DNA of 64,000 bases, from NCBI RefSeq assembly GCF_001039355.2, contig NW_019775813.1, forward strand, positions 394,399 through 458,398, read 5' to 3'. The number at the start of each line of letters is the position of its first letter. The first letter of the stretch is position 1. The notes below the pieces were generated by a model. It saw only the letters and a program-made list of their open reading frames with translations. It was not told the origin of the DNA and made no database searches. This DNA is from Lingula anatina (Eukaryota; Brachiopoda; Lingulata; Lingulida; Lingulidae). Made by a program: the position numbers and the translations under genes. Positions 24,493 to 36,268 of this stretch are shown piece by piece.

Positions 24493-24888
24493 AAAATCGT
24501 TGACCAAAACTTGTTTTTTCTTTGAGCCATTTGAGCCAAGAAAAAATCTGAAGTTGTTTCGTTAAAGGAAATGTTGCTAATGTATCATGAAACTAATTCC
24601 CTCTGATATAGACCAGTAGTTACTAAACTCTAGTTTAGTAGGCTATTGTCATTGATTTTGAATGGAAATCTCTGAATCATTCGAGAGAGCCTGAAAAGAG
24701 GCTGTCAGCACCTTGTGACGTCACACGTGAGTATAAATCGTGTGAGAATCCACGTCAAATGGGACTCTCTTTTCAAGGATAAGGATGAAACACTTCACTG
24801 GGAATGTTGTCTTAGAAAGAATGCAAAAGTGACACGAAAAACGTAGAATCACTGCGGTGATGCAATAGACTGTTATTTGACACATCAT

Positions 24889-24952
24889 AAAAAAAAAAGA
24901 AAAAAAAAAGAAAAAGGAAAAAAGGAAAGTAAAAAAAAAAAAAAAAAAAAAA
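24889..24952. repeat. Poly-A/AG tract
   Basis: A-rich run with scattered G. The minus-strand frame of F and S residues across it is low-complexity noise. Confidence 0.8.
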
Positions 24953-25444
24953 CAGAAAAATGTCCGTGGATAAATTATGTCAGCTTTTATTCCTTTCCTC
25001 ATTCTGTGTAGTTTTTAATAATGTGTCATGACTTGTTGGTCCCAAACAAAAACTGTTAAGATTTTTTATATTCTAGAAAGTACATACTTATATGCCCAAA
25101 TCCGATAAAACGTATTAAGTTTCGGGTTTTGGCAACCATTAAGATTTGACTAAAATATCGTATTATTTTTAACAATTTTGAATTTGCTGGCTACGGATCT
25201 GTATATCACCTATATAGTGAAATAGACCCTATTTAATTATTGTTTATGAAACATGTTATAACAAATTTGAAAAGTATGACTGACGACCAACTCAAATATT
25301 ATTTTGAAAAGTTGATGTATAGTTTCATTTCAGTAATGATGAGAGTAAGAGAGAGAGAGACACCTCGGGCCCTTGTTATGTCATCTGTCTTCTCGGCTGA
25401 GTTAAATCGGATCCAAAAAAATTTCCCGGGAGTACATTCTTTCG

Positions 25445-25448
25445 TGTG

Positions 25449-25481
<33 letters not shown>

Positions 25482-25482
25482 T
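25445..25482. repeat. GT dinucleotide microsatellite
   Basis: GT run of about 18 units interrupted by one GC, followed by a G-rich stretch. Confidence 0.85.
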
Positions 25483-25674
25483 GGAGAGGGGGAGGGGGGA
25501 AAATAGTCGTTCATACCTCCCCCCCATCGTCCCACCGTTCTTTATAGCGTGAGAGCCATCATGTCGTAGAAGCCCTAATCCTGATACTGAGGTCATATAG
25601 TCTAATATTTAGATACATCTGTTTAAATAAAACACCTGGGCAGGTGTTTTAATCAGCACCAGGTGAGACAGAGC

Positions 25675-25761
25675 GCCCGGATAGCTCAGTCGGTAGAGCA
25701 TCAGACTTTTAAGGATAGCCAAGGTATCTGAGGGTCCAGGGTTCGAGTCCCTGTTCGGGCG
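25675..25761 (+). tRNA. tRNA-Lys (anticodon TTT) with a 14-nt intron
   Basis: All arms pair. The acceptor is GCCCGGA with TTCGGGC (one G-U), the D stem GCTC/GAGC, the anticodon stem TCAGA/TCTGA and the T stem CAGGG/CCCTG around TTCGAGT. The anticodon TTT is at 25708-25710. A 14-base insert (AGGATAGCCAAGGT, 25712-25725) lies between positions 37 and 38, the canonical place for a nuclear tRNA intron. Removing it gives a perfect seven-base loop CTTTTAA. A and B boxes are intact. Confidence 0.92.
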
Positions 25762-26509
25762 AGAAGCTTTTGTAACGATTGATGCACAAGGGTGTGTATA
25801 TATCATCAAAATATTGTAACTTTTCGAATGACATTTTGTTCATGGTCACTAGTAAAATCCCATATATCATTTAGTAAATTTGCCCATTGGCACTGTGTCC
25901 CTACTCCTGAGTTCTCAAAGCTACCCCCCACCCCTAATAGTACCGAATCCGTCGTGTTAAGAGGCCATCGTACAGGTGCAGGAGGGCGCCTTTATATCTA
26001 CCTGTGTCACTTTGATCTGAGACAAATGAAAATGGCCCGATGGCACGTCGAAATATTTCACGGGATTGACAAAATTTTACTAAGTTTGTAACAAATGGTA
26101 ATATCTACTATCCACCAATCTGGTAATTTTTTAAATCTCAGAGATGGGGCTTCGAGAAAGACCCTGCTCTCGGCGAAGTGCCAGCGTACCAGACAGTGGA
26201 CTAGCCATGTTGGACTCAAATAGTCGGACCAGCCCAGGGAGATGCCACCTGTAGAGTGACGTCCAAATTTTAACTTAAAGAAAATGCCGTGAAGCTTGAA
26301 AGGCACATTAAGCCATATACATGAAAGCGACTTCTGACAGTAACAGAACACCGACTAAGATTAAAACAACTACGATTACCAACGATTACCTAAGGATTAC
26401 CTGAGAATTAGACTAATATAACACTTAACTTAGTACGAGTTCCAAACTGCATGTGTTACAGTGGCGTTGAATTGTATTGAAAATTCTGAAATGTTTTCTA
26501 TGTCACTAG

Positions 26510-28267
26510 TGGTACGAAATGACGTCATCGTGGTATCAGTCAACTACCTCGTGGGTCCATTTGGATTCTTGACCACTGGTGACGCCAAAGCTCCTGGTAA
26601 CGCTGGATTCTGGGATCAAATAGAGTGACTCAAATGGATGCAAGATAATATAAGAAATTTTGGTGGAGACCCCAATAAGTAAGTGTTTTACCACTGTCAC
26701 ATGAACCAATTTAAATCAATGGAAATTGTCACAAAATGGATAAGTTCTTCAATAATGAGTAAAACAGTGGGCAATTCTTCCCCCCCAAAAAAGAGCAAAA
26801 TGATAACAAGTAAAACGTATTTAATTGTCTAGTACGCATCAATACTGTGTATCTATATGCGCATCCTGAGTTCGTTTTTATTAGTAACATTTTAAGAGGT
26901 TGATCGAAATTTTATGACCAAATTGTGTCGACTTATTGTGTGTATCTAAATGACTATTTCAGTGTGACTATTTTCGAAGAATCGGCAGGTGGCGGTAGTG
27001 TTTCACAACTGGCTATGACGGTGGCCTCCATGGGTCTTTTCCATCGTTTTATATCCATGAGTGGCACCGCACTAACCGATGGGACCTGGGTAAAAGACGG
27101 TCCTGACGTCGCTACCAAGGTTGGACAAAATCTTGGGTGTAACACTGCAGCATCGTTGGTGGTCTGTCTCCGTGCAGCCAATGCTACCGCCCTGCTCAAA
27201 GCGTCCGACCAGTCAATGTGCCCAGGACGGTATTCAGCCCTTTTTGCCCCTGTTGTCGACGGCGACATGTTTCCTCGTAGTTTGGAAGAAATGCTGAAGG
27301 ATCCCAACTCAACTGCGCTGAGACATTTTCTGTCCCTAGACTACATGGGTGGATTCACGGACTCTGATGGCGGAGTTAACCTCCTTTTCCCACCAACCAA
27401 CATAACCCTTGGTGTACCGCCCTCTTTTATGAAGGACACTTCTCTTCCTCAGTTTGCTTCCCGGACTTCCGCCTACCACAAAGATGAAATAGCACAGAAA
27501 CTAAGAGAAGTGTATTACATTGCTAATACCAGCATGGTAATGACTGGTCACCTAATGGTCAACCTCTATACTGATATCTATTTTTTTGTACCGACAGTTG
27601 GCTTCCTTAGAAATCATCTTATGGTGGCTCCACCTATCTTTACTACTTCACCAAGGAACCGTCATTCCCGCATCTCCTGCTAGTACCTGAGTGGTTTAAG
27701 GGAGTAAACCACGGGGACGAGGTCGTCTTCATGTTAGGGCCTGACGGTACTGCTCTATTCAACGGCACCTTCACGGAATTAGAAAAGAACGTTCCCAGAG
27801 CTTTTATGATCTACTTTGCAAACTTTGCAAAAACTGGGTAAGTCTGAGTACGTTTACTTTGAAGACGTACATAGTTAGATGTGTAAAGAAGTGCGGGATA
27901 TAGATGTGGAGAATATGACATTGGTTAATATTCAAACGCGTACACTGCACTTTACCTTAAGCTTTGAAATATTTGTAGTTTGCAACTTTCCAGAAACCCT
28001 TACAATCCCGATACTGTACCAAGTCCATGGCCCCAGTATACGTATACGAGGGAGGAGTATCTAGACATTGGTGACGTCATCGTCAATAAAAGTGACGTCA
28101 TACCACGGCGCATTGACCTGTGGTTAGACACCATCCCTGAGATACTCGCCAGGTCCACCTCCTCCGCACCGTCCACGACGCCAGTGGCTAGTGAAGGGGT
28201 TCAAGTCCATTTCAGCGCCATATTTGCCATACTTGTCATGTTTAACGTCTTAAAATTGTTTTGTTGA
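26510..28267 (+). pseudogene. Carboxylesterase-like pseudogene, 5' truncated
   Basis: Three exons match exons 3-5 of the intact gene at 37034-43124: 26510-26678, 26963-27837 and 27994-28267. Exons 1-2 are absent, and similarity to the intact copy begins only about 100 bases before the first exon. The copy is broken in three ways. A GGA codon has become TGA in the first exon (around 26625). The nucleophile motif GESAG reads EESAG. A 7-nt deletion near 27630 (875 nt against 882 nt) shifts the frame. Despite this, the splice sites and the last exon, including the hydrophobic C-terminus, are well preserved, so it decayed recently or is transcribed without coding. Confidence 0.85.
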
Positions 28268-28779
28268 GGTTGCCACTTGTAGTTCCTGTTTTATCATTTC
28301 AGAGATTCTGTTACCATGTTTAAAGAACTTCGTTAAAGGAAAGATGTCCTGACCAAAAAGAGGGTCACCTGTGTATCTGAACATGGATTGTTTTCCTCAA
28401 ACAGGGACTAGAAATCTTTTATTTTAGTGATATTATTGTTAAACTTTTTGTGTAAAATAGCTGATTGTGTGCATGACAGTATTTTAAGTAATAACTTACT
28501 GAATGAAAGACACCTCTCTGCCTCAGATTAAGCATCCTTAAAGCGACAAAGATTTCGCTTTTGGACACGAACACATTGATTTTGTAGTCAAGTTTAATTT
28601 ACAGCTTCTTAAATTTACCTTCATCACTTCTTAGGGGTCGGTCAGATAAAAGCAATCCACTACATTTAAGACAAAGAAATGAGCATGATATTTGTTTTAC
28701 GTAATCTCCCTTTTAAGTCACACAGCACATATACTTTGCTAATTTCGCAAAAATATTCTTGAGAAGCTCAGAACGTAAT

Positions 28780-28866
28780 GCCCGGATGGCTCAGTCGGTA
28801 GAGCATCAGAATTTTAAGACATATCAAGGTATCTGAGGGTCAAGGGTTTCAGTCCCTGTTCTGGCT
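28780..28866 (+). pseudogene. tRNA-Lys(TTT) pseudogene with intron
   Basis: Same architecture as the tRNA at 25675, including the intron after position 37 and the TCAGA/TCTGA anticodon stem. The T loop reads TTTCAGT in place of TTCGAGT, damaging the B box, and the acceptor stem has a mismatch (TTCTGGC). It lies 512 bases past the stop of the broken esterase. Confidence 0.75.
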
Positions 28867-29146
28867 TGAACCATTTGTTTTTTTTTTTAAAGAAAACGGT
28901 CGACACGTAAAACCGAACTTCTCTTTTCTCAAATTATTCATAGTCAGAAACCCAGGTGCAAGCTGGCCAAATTGTGGCAACTTATTTTATATGGGGACTC
29001 TTAATTTATGGCTGGAGTCGTTAATTGGAGCATCTGTGCCAAAAAATCTACACTGGATTTAATATAAAAGTTAAAAAGTCAATACTTTGATGCTTATTTA
29101 TACATTTGTCAAAGACAAACAAAATTTGATTTTTACTTTGTATCTC

Positions 29147-31168
29147 TTACGTGACTTTGCAAAAATCTTCTCTGTACGTAGACAATTCGTGAACTTCTTT
29201 TGTGACGGCATACCAAGAGATAACGTTTCCTCCAAAATTATCGCCACAGCTTGCCACTGCTGCAACATTAACATTGTCGGTGTTCCAAACATTGATGCTA
29301 GTGATGTCACCAACATAGGCTTGACTAGCGACAAACCCGCCGCCAACCGTATCTTGATCTTGTCCAACAATCCAAACTCCATCTAAAAACATATCTTCTT
29401 TTTATTTTATTTCATTTTTTGATGATGTAAGTATAAATTTTCTGAATACCTTATAAACTAGGTACCTATCAGAAATACATTTTCGGCACAAAACTGACAA
29501 CTATCCAGATTGGTACTGAAAGTGCCAACAGCAACAGTTACTTTTATAGACTATTAGCGCCATTCGCATAAATATTTACTGATTGTCTTTCTTATAGATG
29601 TCACCGATTTATATACCCAAGATACTCGACATATTAATAAATGATAAGTATTTCTTACTTGCTGGTATGGTTTTGTCTGTTTGGAAGCCAGTGCCCGCCG
29701 CTGCAGGCATGCCGTCCTTGTAAACCGTCCACTTCCCACCACGATTGTTCCAAGAGAAGCACCAGTGGTGCCAGGCCCCATCATGGACTTTAGACACGGA
29801 TGTGTCTTTTATTGCGTTAAATACATAGAGTACGATGGCTCCATTTTTCTTGTACCCAAGGAGGAAAGCGTTGTCCTTTAAAGGCACAGCGTAAGACAGG
29901 AGATATGACTCGTCATTTCCAGTGAAGGCAGTCTTAGCCCGCAGACACGCTGTCATGGCGGTCATCGCAGGAGTGGCTGCCTGCAGCTTCACGTAGCTCT
30001 TTGTGGTCGGTGGCGATGGCCATCGGAGAGTTGTAGTTTTATCTAGATATAATCACGGGAGATTTGTCTAAACTATGTAGCCGGTTTTTCATCTTTTGGG
30101 ATGTTTCGACAAGCAAGTGCAGCTTTGGATTTTTATTTCGACTTAACGCAGTTTTTCTAAGACTACATAACAAGCTACTAATCCAGGCCTACCCAACTAC
30201 CACAGTGGGTACCGAATGATCCCGAATTCGCCGGTAGAACGGACCACACTACCCGTTTTCAAGGTGTGCGCCAGTACGCATTTCACACTATCAAATTTTG
30301 AAATGAGATGCACTACTTTCCAACCCCGCTGAGAATCCTCACTATCACATCGCGTACTAGGCAATAGTGGTGTCGCGTCTGATACTTCCAAGCGCGTACT
30401 GATACACAACTTGAAAACGGGTAGTGGTCCGACCCACCGGTGAATTCAGGATCATTCGGTGCCGAGTGTGGTAGTTGGGTAGGCCTGTAGTCCACGCAGT
30501 CAAAGTCGACAAAATCATATTTAATGGCTGTAGTAATCAATGAAAGTAAAAAAGGCATTTCCATTAAATCAAGGAAATCACATGTTCAAGGACCGCAGCT
30601 AAAATGCCGAAATAGGACATTTTTAAAGTGTCTTTGTGGAACACAACTTAATAGGATGAAAATTCTTGGCAGACTTTGGTTAAACAGATGCAAGGTGCTT
30701 AAGGCATTAAAATACGCGGATCATTCAACAAAATAGGAATATTCTAGTCACGCCAGTGACGCATTTTGTATAATATTGAAATATTTAAATTAAAATTTAT
30801 ATAAAACTTCTTTTTATCGCTTTAATCACTGTTCATCTGTTTCTATTTTAAAGGGTATTACAATATAAAACTAAAAAATAACGAGACAAGTCAAAATTTT
30901 GCAAATATTATTCAAAATCGGTAACTTACTGACGTGGCTCAAATGTTTACTTTTTCGTGGAATGAAACAACGTAGATACTAGTATGTACCCTTGATAAAA
31001 GTAGGGCCTACTGGTGCGTCCATTTCTATTACTACTAAGCCTATATCCTTCCTGAAGTATGGGCAAAGAGCACAACTTACCAGAGATGGACAACCCAACG
31101 TAGAGAAGTAAAACAGACGCTGCAAAAGTGCATGGTTCTTGACGCACAGAGCTCCAGGTGAGTTTCAC
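29147..31168 (-). CDS. Short pentraxin-like secreted protein, minus-strand copy
   Basis: Exons 31168-31081, 30042-29659 and 29382-29147 (stop TAA); 708 nt, 235 residues. Exons 2 and 3 have exactly the lengths of the plus-strand copy (384 and 236 nt). The body is one pentraxin/LamG-like domain. The pentraxin signature region reads HHWCFSWNN, a second cysteine (ACLRAKTAF) would form the usual disulfide, and a calcium-site motif [11 protein letters not shown] opens exon 3. The expected start codon at 31133 is out of frame because exon 1 lacks 2 nt relative to the other copy. An in-frame ATG at 31168 restores a hydrophobic leader (ASVLLLYVGLSIS) behind a longer polar N-terminus. Pentraxins are secreted, calcium-dependent pattern-recognition lectins. 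Confidence 0.78.
30184..30487. mobile_element. MITE family B, copy 2
   Basis: 304 bp in intron 1 of the minus-strand pentraxin gene. Termini CAGGCCTACCCAACTACCAC and GTGGTAGTTGGGTAGGCCTG are inverted. The next inner blocks are also inverted (ACTACCCGTTTTCAAG and CTTGAAAACGGGTAGT). Longer and more diverged than the copy at 24257. Confidence 0.9.
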
Positions 31169-31200
31169 TAAACAGACGAAATACTGTTAGTATATGTATG

Positions 31201-31433
31201 CGTAATTAGTTATAAAGTGCTTATTGTCTGTCCTGCTTATCGGAACATCACGTTTCTCGTAATAGATAATAACCAGCGTAATTTGTTAGTTATATAGTGC
31301 TTATGTCTGTCCTGTTTATTGGAACATTACGATTCTCGTAATAGATAATAACTAGCGTAATTTGTTAGTTATATAGTGCTTATGTCTGTCCTGTTTATTG
31401 GAACATTACGATTCTCGTATCAGATAATAACCA
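31201..31433 (-). repeat. Three tandem copies of a promoter unit (about 76-79 bp)
   Basis: Units start at about 31201, 31277 and 31356, each with a minus-strand (T)ATA(T)AAC-like box next to GCACTATA, then GGACAGACATAAGCAC and a CGAGAATC/ACGTGATG segment. The same unit occurs once upstream of the plus-strand pentraxin (32830-32900). Only the unit nearest the gene (TTTATAA at 31210-31216) is correctly spaced. Confidence 0.75.
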
Positions 31434-32346
31434 TAAAACTGATGTAATATCTGACTACAGGACCTGAAGATTGATAACAAATTCGACATTTACCGCAAAT
31501 ATCCCCAGCACACATTGAAGCCGTACGCACGACCGCGTCTGATGATGGTTTACAGCAATTAAGCGATGATTTCCATTTTCCGTTATCCCTTGAATCTCAG
31601 CTGTCGCACTAACAGCTAGATTATGTGCAATTTCAAACCCACTCCAGATGAGTGGCCGGCGTCGAGGTCCGTCGAGGTGGTAAAATTTGATTATTTATGG
31701 TTACATAATTTTATGCTGTTTATCTTCTTAATATGATTAAAGAAGTATTTGTCATCAGAGAGATTCACCATGGAGTGGTTCACGTACTTAACACGCTTCA
31801 AAACAGAGCGCGTCTCCTCTTCAAACTTTATCAACGCGGTTTTGTTCTTTTATGCAGATATACAATGCAACTGAAGCCACAAGTATAATTGACGTTATGC
31901 AATTGTTGCTTTGCCAGCCCCAAAATGTGTATGCACATTGGCGAAGTTTGACAGGTTTACAAACGTGAACCGCGACATTATTGTAAATATTCTGCTTGCC
32001 ATCAGACCATGTGGACCTTCGTAGATGACCATACTTTAAGAGATTATTACAAAAAAAAAAAAAAAAAAAAAGATATAAAAAACATGAACTAAATGAGAAT
32101 GTCTGAATGTATTCATTAACATTTTGCAAGTATGGGGAAATTTTCGTTTAAACCAGGAAAATCCTTTTTTTTTTTTTTGGCCACCTCAAACAGTCGTTTC
32201 CCATTCAATTGTTGAAAATCGTCAGTAAACGTGCACGGGTATTGGGCTTTAAGGATATTGTAACCCTTTGTTATCATCCAGATACCGAAAATGAGATTTT
32301 TCCTGTATCTAATTATTCAATAATGCATCAATTAAAAAAAACCTCG

Positions 32347-32360
<14 letters not shown>

Positions 32361-32391
<31 letters not shown>
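32361..32391. repeat. AT dinucleotide run after a poly-A tract
   Basis: Poly-A followed by about 15 AT units, in the spacer between the two pentraxin genes. The rest of the spacer, about 31440-32820, shows no gene. Confidence 0.8.
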
Positions 32392-32394
<3 letters not shown>

Positions 32395-32887
32395 ATGGAG
32401 TTATGAGCCCCTAATTACAGATTTTTATAAAGAAGGGCTTTGTTTTGCTTTATCAACGATGCAGTCTGAACTAAAACTTTTAAGAAAATCACTGGCAGGA
32501 TTTGGGGGTACTATATGGTGTCATTGAATAGGCGTTGAAACGGTGTCGTGGGTGCCCAGGCTAAAGATTAATTTGAGAAACCGATTTTTTAGTTTTCACC
32601 CCCAAATCTCAATCATGACGTCACCATACGATGACATGTGTGAAAATGTTAATTCATTTAGTCACTAAACACTGAAGATTTATCTATTACCCAAAATAAT
32701 GTTTGTAAGGCAGTAAATAAGAAGTTTTGGGTGAAGGGTGACAATATCCTTAGGTCGGATATTTGATATGAACTTATAATTGGCTCTAAGCTTCAGTTCC
32801 TGTAGTCAGATATTTACATCCGTGTAGCTGGTTATTATCTGATACGAGAAACGTGATGTTTCAATAAACAGGACAGACAATAAGCAC

Positions 32888-32894
32888 TATATAA
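32888..32894 (+). promoter_or_regulatory. TATA box of the plus-strand pentraxin gene
   Basis: TATATAA, 81 bases before ATG 32975. It lies in the same context (ACAGACAATAAGCACTATATA) as the repeated promoter units of the other copy. A further partial copy of this context sits inside intron 1 at 33231-33256. Confidence 0.6.
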
Positions 32895-32974
32895 GTAGTA
32901 ATTTACGCATGAGTATACTAACAGCCTTTCGCCTGTTTAGTGATACTCATCTGGAGCCCTGTCAGAGAAGAACC

Positions 32975-34740
32975 ATGCGCTTTTTAACAGCGTCTGTTTT
33001 ACTTCTCTCCGCTGGGTTGTCCATCTCTGGTAAGTTGTTCTCTTTGCCTATACTTCAGGAAGGATAACGGCTTAGTAAATAGACCCTATTTTTTAAAGGT
33101 CACATATCCATGGTATCTCACAAAAAAGTGGATCACGTCGGTAAGTTACCGATTTTGCATAATATTTGCATACTTTTCACTTGTCTCATTATTTTTGTAG
33201 TTTTATATTGCAGTATCCTGTAAAAAAATAGGGCAGACAATAAGCACTATATATATTATATATTTTGTAATTGTTGATATATATATCAACAATTATAAAA
33301 AGCGATTCAGAGAAGTGTATTATTTAAAGTTTTTTAAAAGTTTAATATTTAAATATAATACAAAATGCATCACTGCGTGACTACAATATTCCCCTTTTGT
33401 GGAATGATTCGCGTAGTAATGACTCAGGCACATGACATTTGTTTAACCAAAGAGTGCTAAGAATTTTCAGCCAATTAAGTTACGTTTCTTTTTCGATCTT
33501 TTAGCAGTGCTACTTGAACAGGTTGTCATTTTCTTGGAAACGATCATTTACTTTCATTGGTGACAAAGGCCATTTAATAAAACTTTTTTGTCCACTTTGA
33601 CGGTGTGGATTAGAAACTTGTAAAACTATCTGACACAAATTGTGTTCAATCAACTTTTATTTTTAAGACAAACTTTTAAAAACAAAGCTGCAGTTATCTG
33701 TTGAAACGGCCCCAAAGATGGAAGCCCTGTGACATATTTAAAGACAAATGCCCTTAATTATTTCCAGATAAAACTTCGATCTTTCGCTTGCCATCGCCAA
33801 AGACCACAAAGAGCTACGTGAAGCTGCAGGCAGCCACTCCTGCGATGACCGCCATGACAGCGTGCCTGAGGGCTAAGACCGCCTTTACTGGAAACGGAAG
33901 TTCACATTTCCTGTCCTACGCCGTGGGTTCTATGGACAACGCTTTCCTCTTTGCGTACAATGGGAATGGAGTCATCTACAGCTTGGTATTTAACGCAATA
34001 AAAGACACATCCGTGTCTAAAGTCCATGATGGGGCCTGGCACCACTGGTGCTTCTCTTGGAACAATCGTGGTGGCAAGTGGACGGTTTACAAGGACGGCA
34101 TGCCTGCAGCGGCGGGCACTGGCTTCCAGGCAGACAAAACCATACCAGCAAGTAAGAAAATACTTTTCATTTAGTAATAAGTCAATTTTATGATATATAT
34201 ATATATTTGCATAAAACATATCCAGGTTACCTTTCTTAGGTGTCACGGATATATATATATATATCCGTGACACCTAAGAAAGGTAACCTGGATATGTTTT
34301 ATGCAAATGGTACTCAAAGGACCTCTTGTTCTTCCCACATCCCGCACTGATTTTCAACTCACTTTAATTATGCTGCACAATTACTTTTGTAGTAGGTATA
34401 CCTACCTTCATATTGTATATTCATATTCTTTAATTCTAGAATCATAAGAAAATGAAATGAAATAAAACAAACGACTATATGTTATTTGTTCAACTTATTT
34501 TAAGATGGAGTTTGGATTGTTGGACAAGATCAAGATACGGTAGGCGGCGGATTTGATGCTACACAAGCATATGTTGGTGACATCACTAGCATCAATGTTT
34601 GGAACACCGACAATGTAAACGTGGCAGCAGTGGCAAACTGTGGCGATAATTTTGGAGGAAACGTCATCTCTTGGTATGACGTCAGCAAAGAAATTCACGA
34701 AGTGTCTACATACAGAGAAGATCTTTGCAAATTGAAATAA
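32975..34740 (+). CDS. Short pentraxin-like secreted protein, plus-strand copy
   Basis: Exons 32975-33029, 33768-34151 and 34505-34740 (stop TAA); 675 nt, 224 residues, the usual length of short pentraxins. The N-terminus [18 protein letters not shown] is a standard signal peptide. One pentraxin domain follows, with HHWCFSWNN, paired cysteines and [11 protein letters not shown]. The pentraxin signature expects S or T where the second N stands. Exon borders and phases (1 and 1) equal those of the minus-strand copy, and the promoters match. The two genes therefore arose by inverted duplication and now diverge from a spacer of about 1.8 kb. Likely role: calcium-dependent recognition of microbial or damaged-cell surfaces. 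Confidence 0.87.
34205..34308. repeat. Perfect 104-bp palindrome
   Basis: Two 52-base arms (34205-34256 and 34257-34308) are exact inverse complements with no spacer; the centre is an AT run. It lies in intron 2 of the plus-strand pentraxin and is absent from the same, shorter intron of the other copy. Confidence 0.9.
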
Positions 34741-36268
34741 GAGATACAAAGTAAAAATTGAATTTCGTTTGTCAAGCTTTTGCCTTTACAGATTACATGA
34801 TGTACTAAATCCTATAATGTTCTTAGTTATCTATTATATTCCAGGACGTTCTACAAAAATTCTGGAATATAATTAAAAGTTAGTCTGATTATCACAACAC
34901 CTAGCTGCTAACATTGGGCTCCTATATACACTGTAGGTGATCGAGTTAGTGTACAGTCAGCTGTGGGATGCTTACCAATGCTCACCACTTTCCTTGGCTT
35001 CGGTCGTCTGTTAGATCGTGGTCTGTGTGGTCCATATACTCATCACCAGGCGGTAGTCCTAGGTTACACTTCTTGCGCTATTGTATTACAATGGGTTAAC
35101 TGTTAATTTTCATTCTTGAAGACCAGCATGTGTCTGAGCAGTGTTGCACCTGTACTACACTGGGTTGGCTGTTCTCATTCTTGAAGGCCCCCATGTGTTT
35201 GAACACCTGTGTATGCTGCAAGCCGGCTACTCAATCCTACTCCCATTGAGGATGGGGAGGTAGTATTTGCCCAAATCTATGACTAGCTAAAAGGACTTAC
35301 TTTTTCCCCTAGATTGTGAATTTTTCAGTTGACCATCTGAGTTCAATCCTCACCATGCAGCGGCAGAACATTGTGGTCACGCCCAAGTAACTCTGTGTTA
35401 CTTCGATATTTCATAGATGCAAATTTTTGCCACAAGAACTGATCAAATGCCAACATATGTTGTAGTTTCAAATGGCATAACTAAGATATACCAAGATATT
35501 CCCGAAAAGTGATATTTCCTGCTTACTTGCTGAGCTGTATATACTGTAACAGGGGCAGATAAGTAGGTCAGTAAGAAGGTCAATGTACGACCAAAAATGT
35601 GAAGAACGTGCACTTTTAAAGCTCTTTTATGGTTAATTGAGTAATTAAATCTGTTTATCGACGTTTCTTGATTCGTAGAAAAAAAACGCTTGGTCCAAAT
35701 ATATCTTTAATAGAAAAGAAAAGAGACATAGACGATCAGAATTATGACTTTGTTGTTGTGGAAGCTATACTGCTTTACAACTTAGTCGAGAAAGGCCGAA
35801 TTCTTATACATGTTTGTTAATTTTTTTTNNNNNNNNNNNNNNNNNNNNNNNNNNNNNNNNNNNNNNNNNNNNNNNNNNNNNNNNNNNNNNNNNNNNNNNN
35901 NNNNNNNNNNNNNNNNNNNNNNNNNNNNNNNNNNNNNNNNNNNNNNNNNNNNNNNNNNNNNNNNNNNNNNNNNNNNNNNNNNNNNNNNNNNNNNNNNNNN
36001 NNNNNNNNNNNNNNNNNNNNNNNNNNNNNNNNNNNNNNNNNNNNNNNNNNNNNNNNNNNNNNNNNNNNNNNNNNNNNNNNNNNNNNNNNNNNNNNNNNNN
36101 NNNNNNNNNNNNNNNNNNNNNNNNNNNNNNNNNNNNNNNNNNNNNNNNNNNNNNNNNNNNNNNNNNNNNNNNNNNNNNNNNNNNNNNNNNNNNNNNNNNN
36201 NNNNNNNNNNNNNNNNNNNNNNNNNNNNNNNNNNNNNNNNNNNNNNNNNNNNNNNNNNNNNNNNNNNN
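34741..36268. other. Intergenic sequence and assembly gap
   Basis: Contains a run of 440 N at 35829-36268 preceded by a poly-T tract. The segment 35080-35400 has repeat-like sentences (CATTCTTGAAG..CCATGTGTTTGA) found twice in short distance, probably an old dispersed element. No gene is seen. Confidence 0.6.

Noticed and set aside
31201-31433. Possible CRISPR-like array (three spaced repeats)
   Set aside because: The repeats are contiguous promoter units with no unique spacers, in an animal genome.
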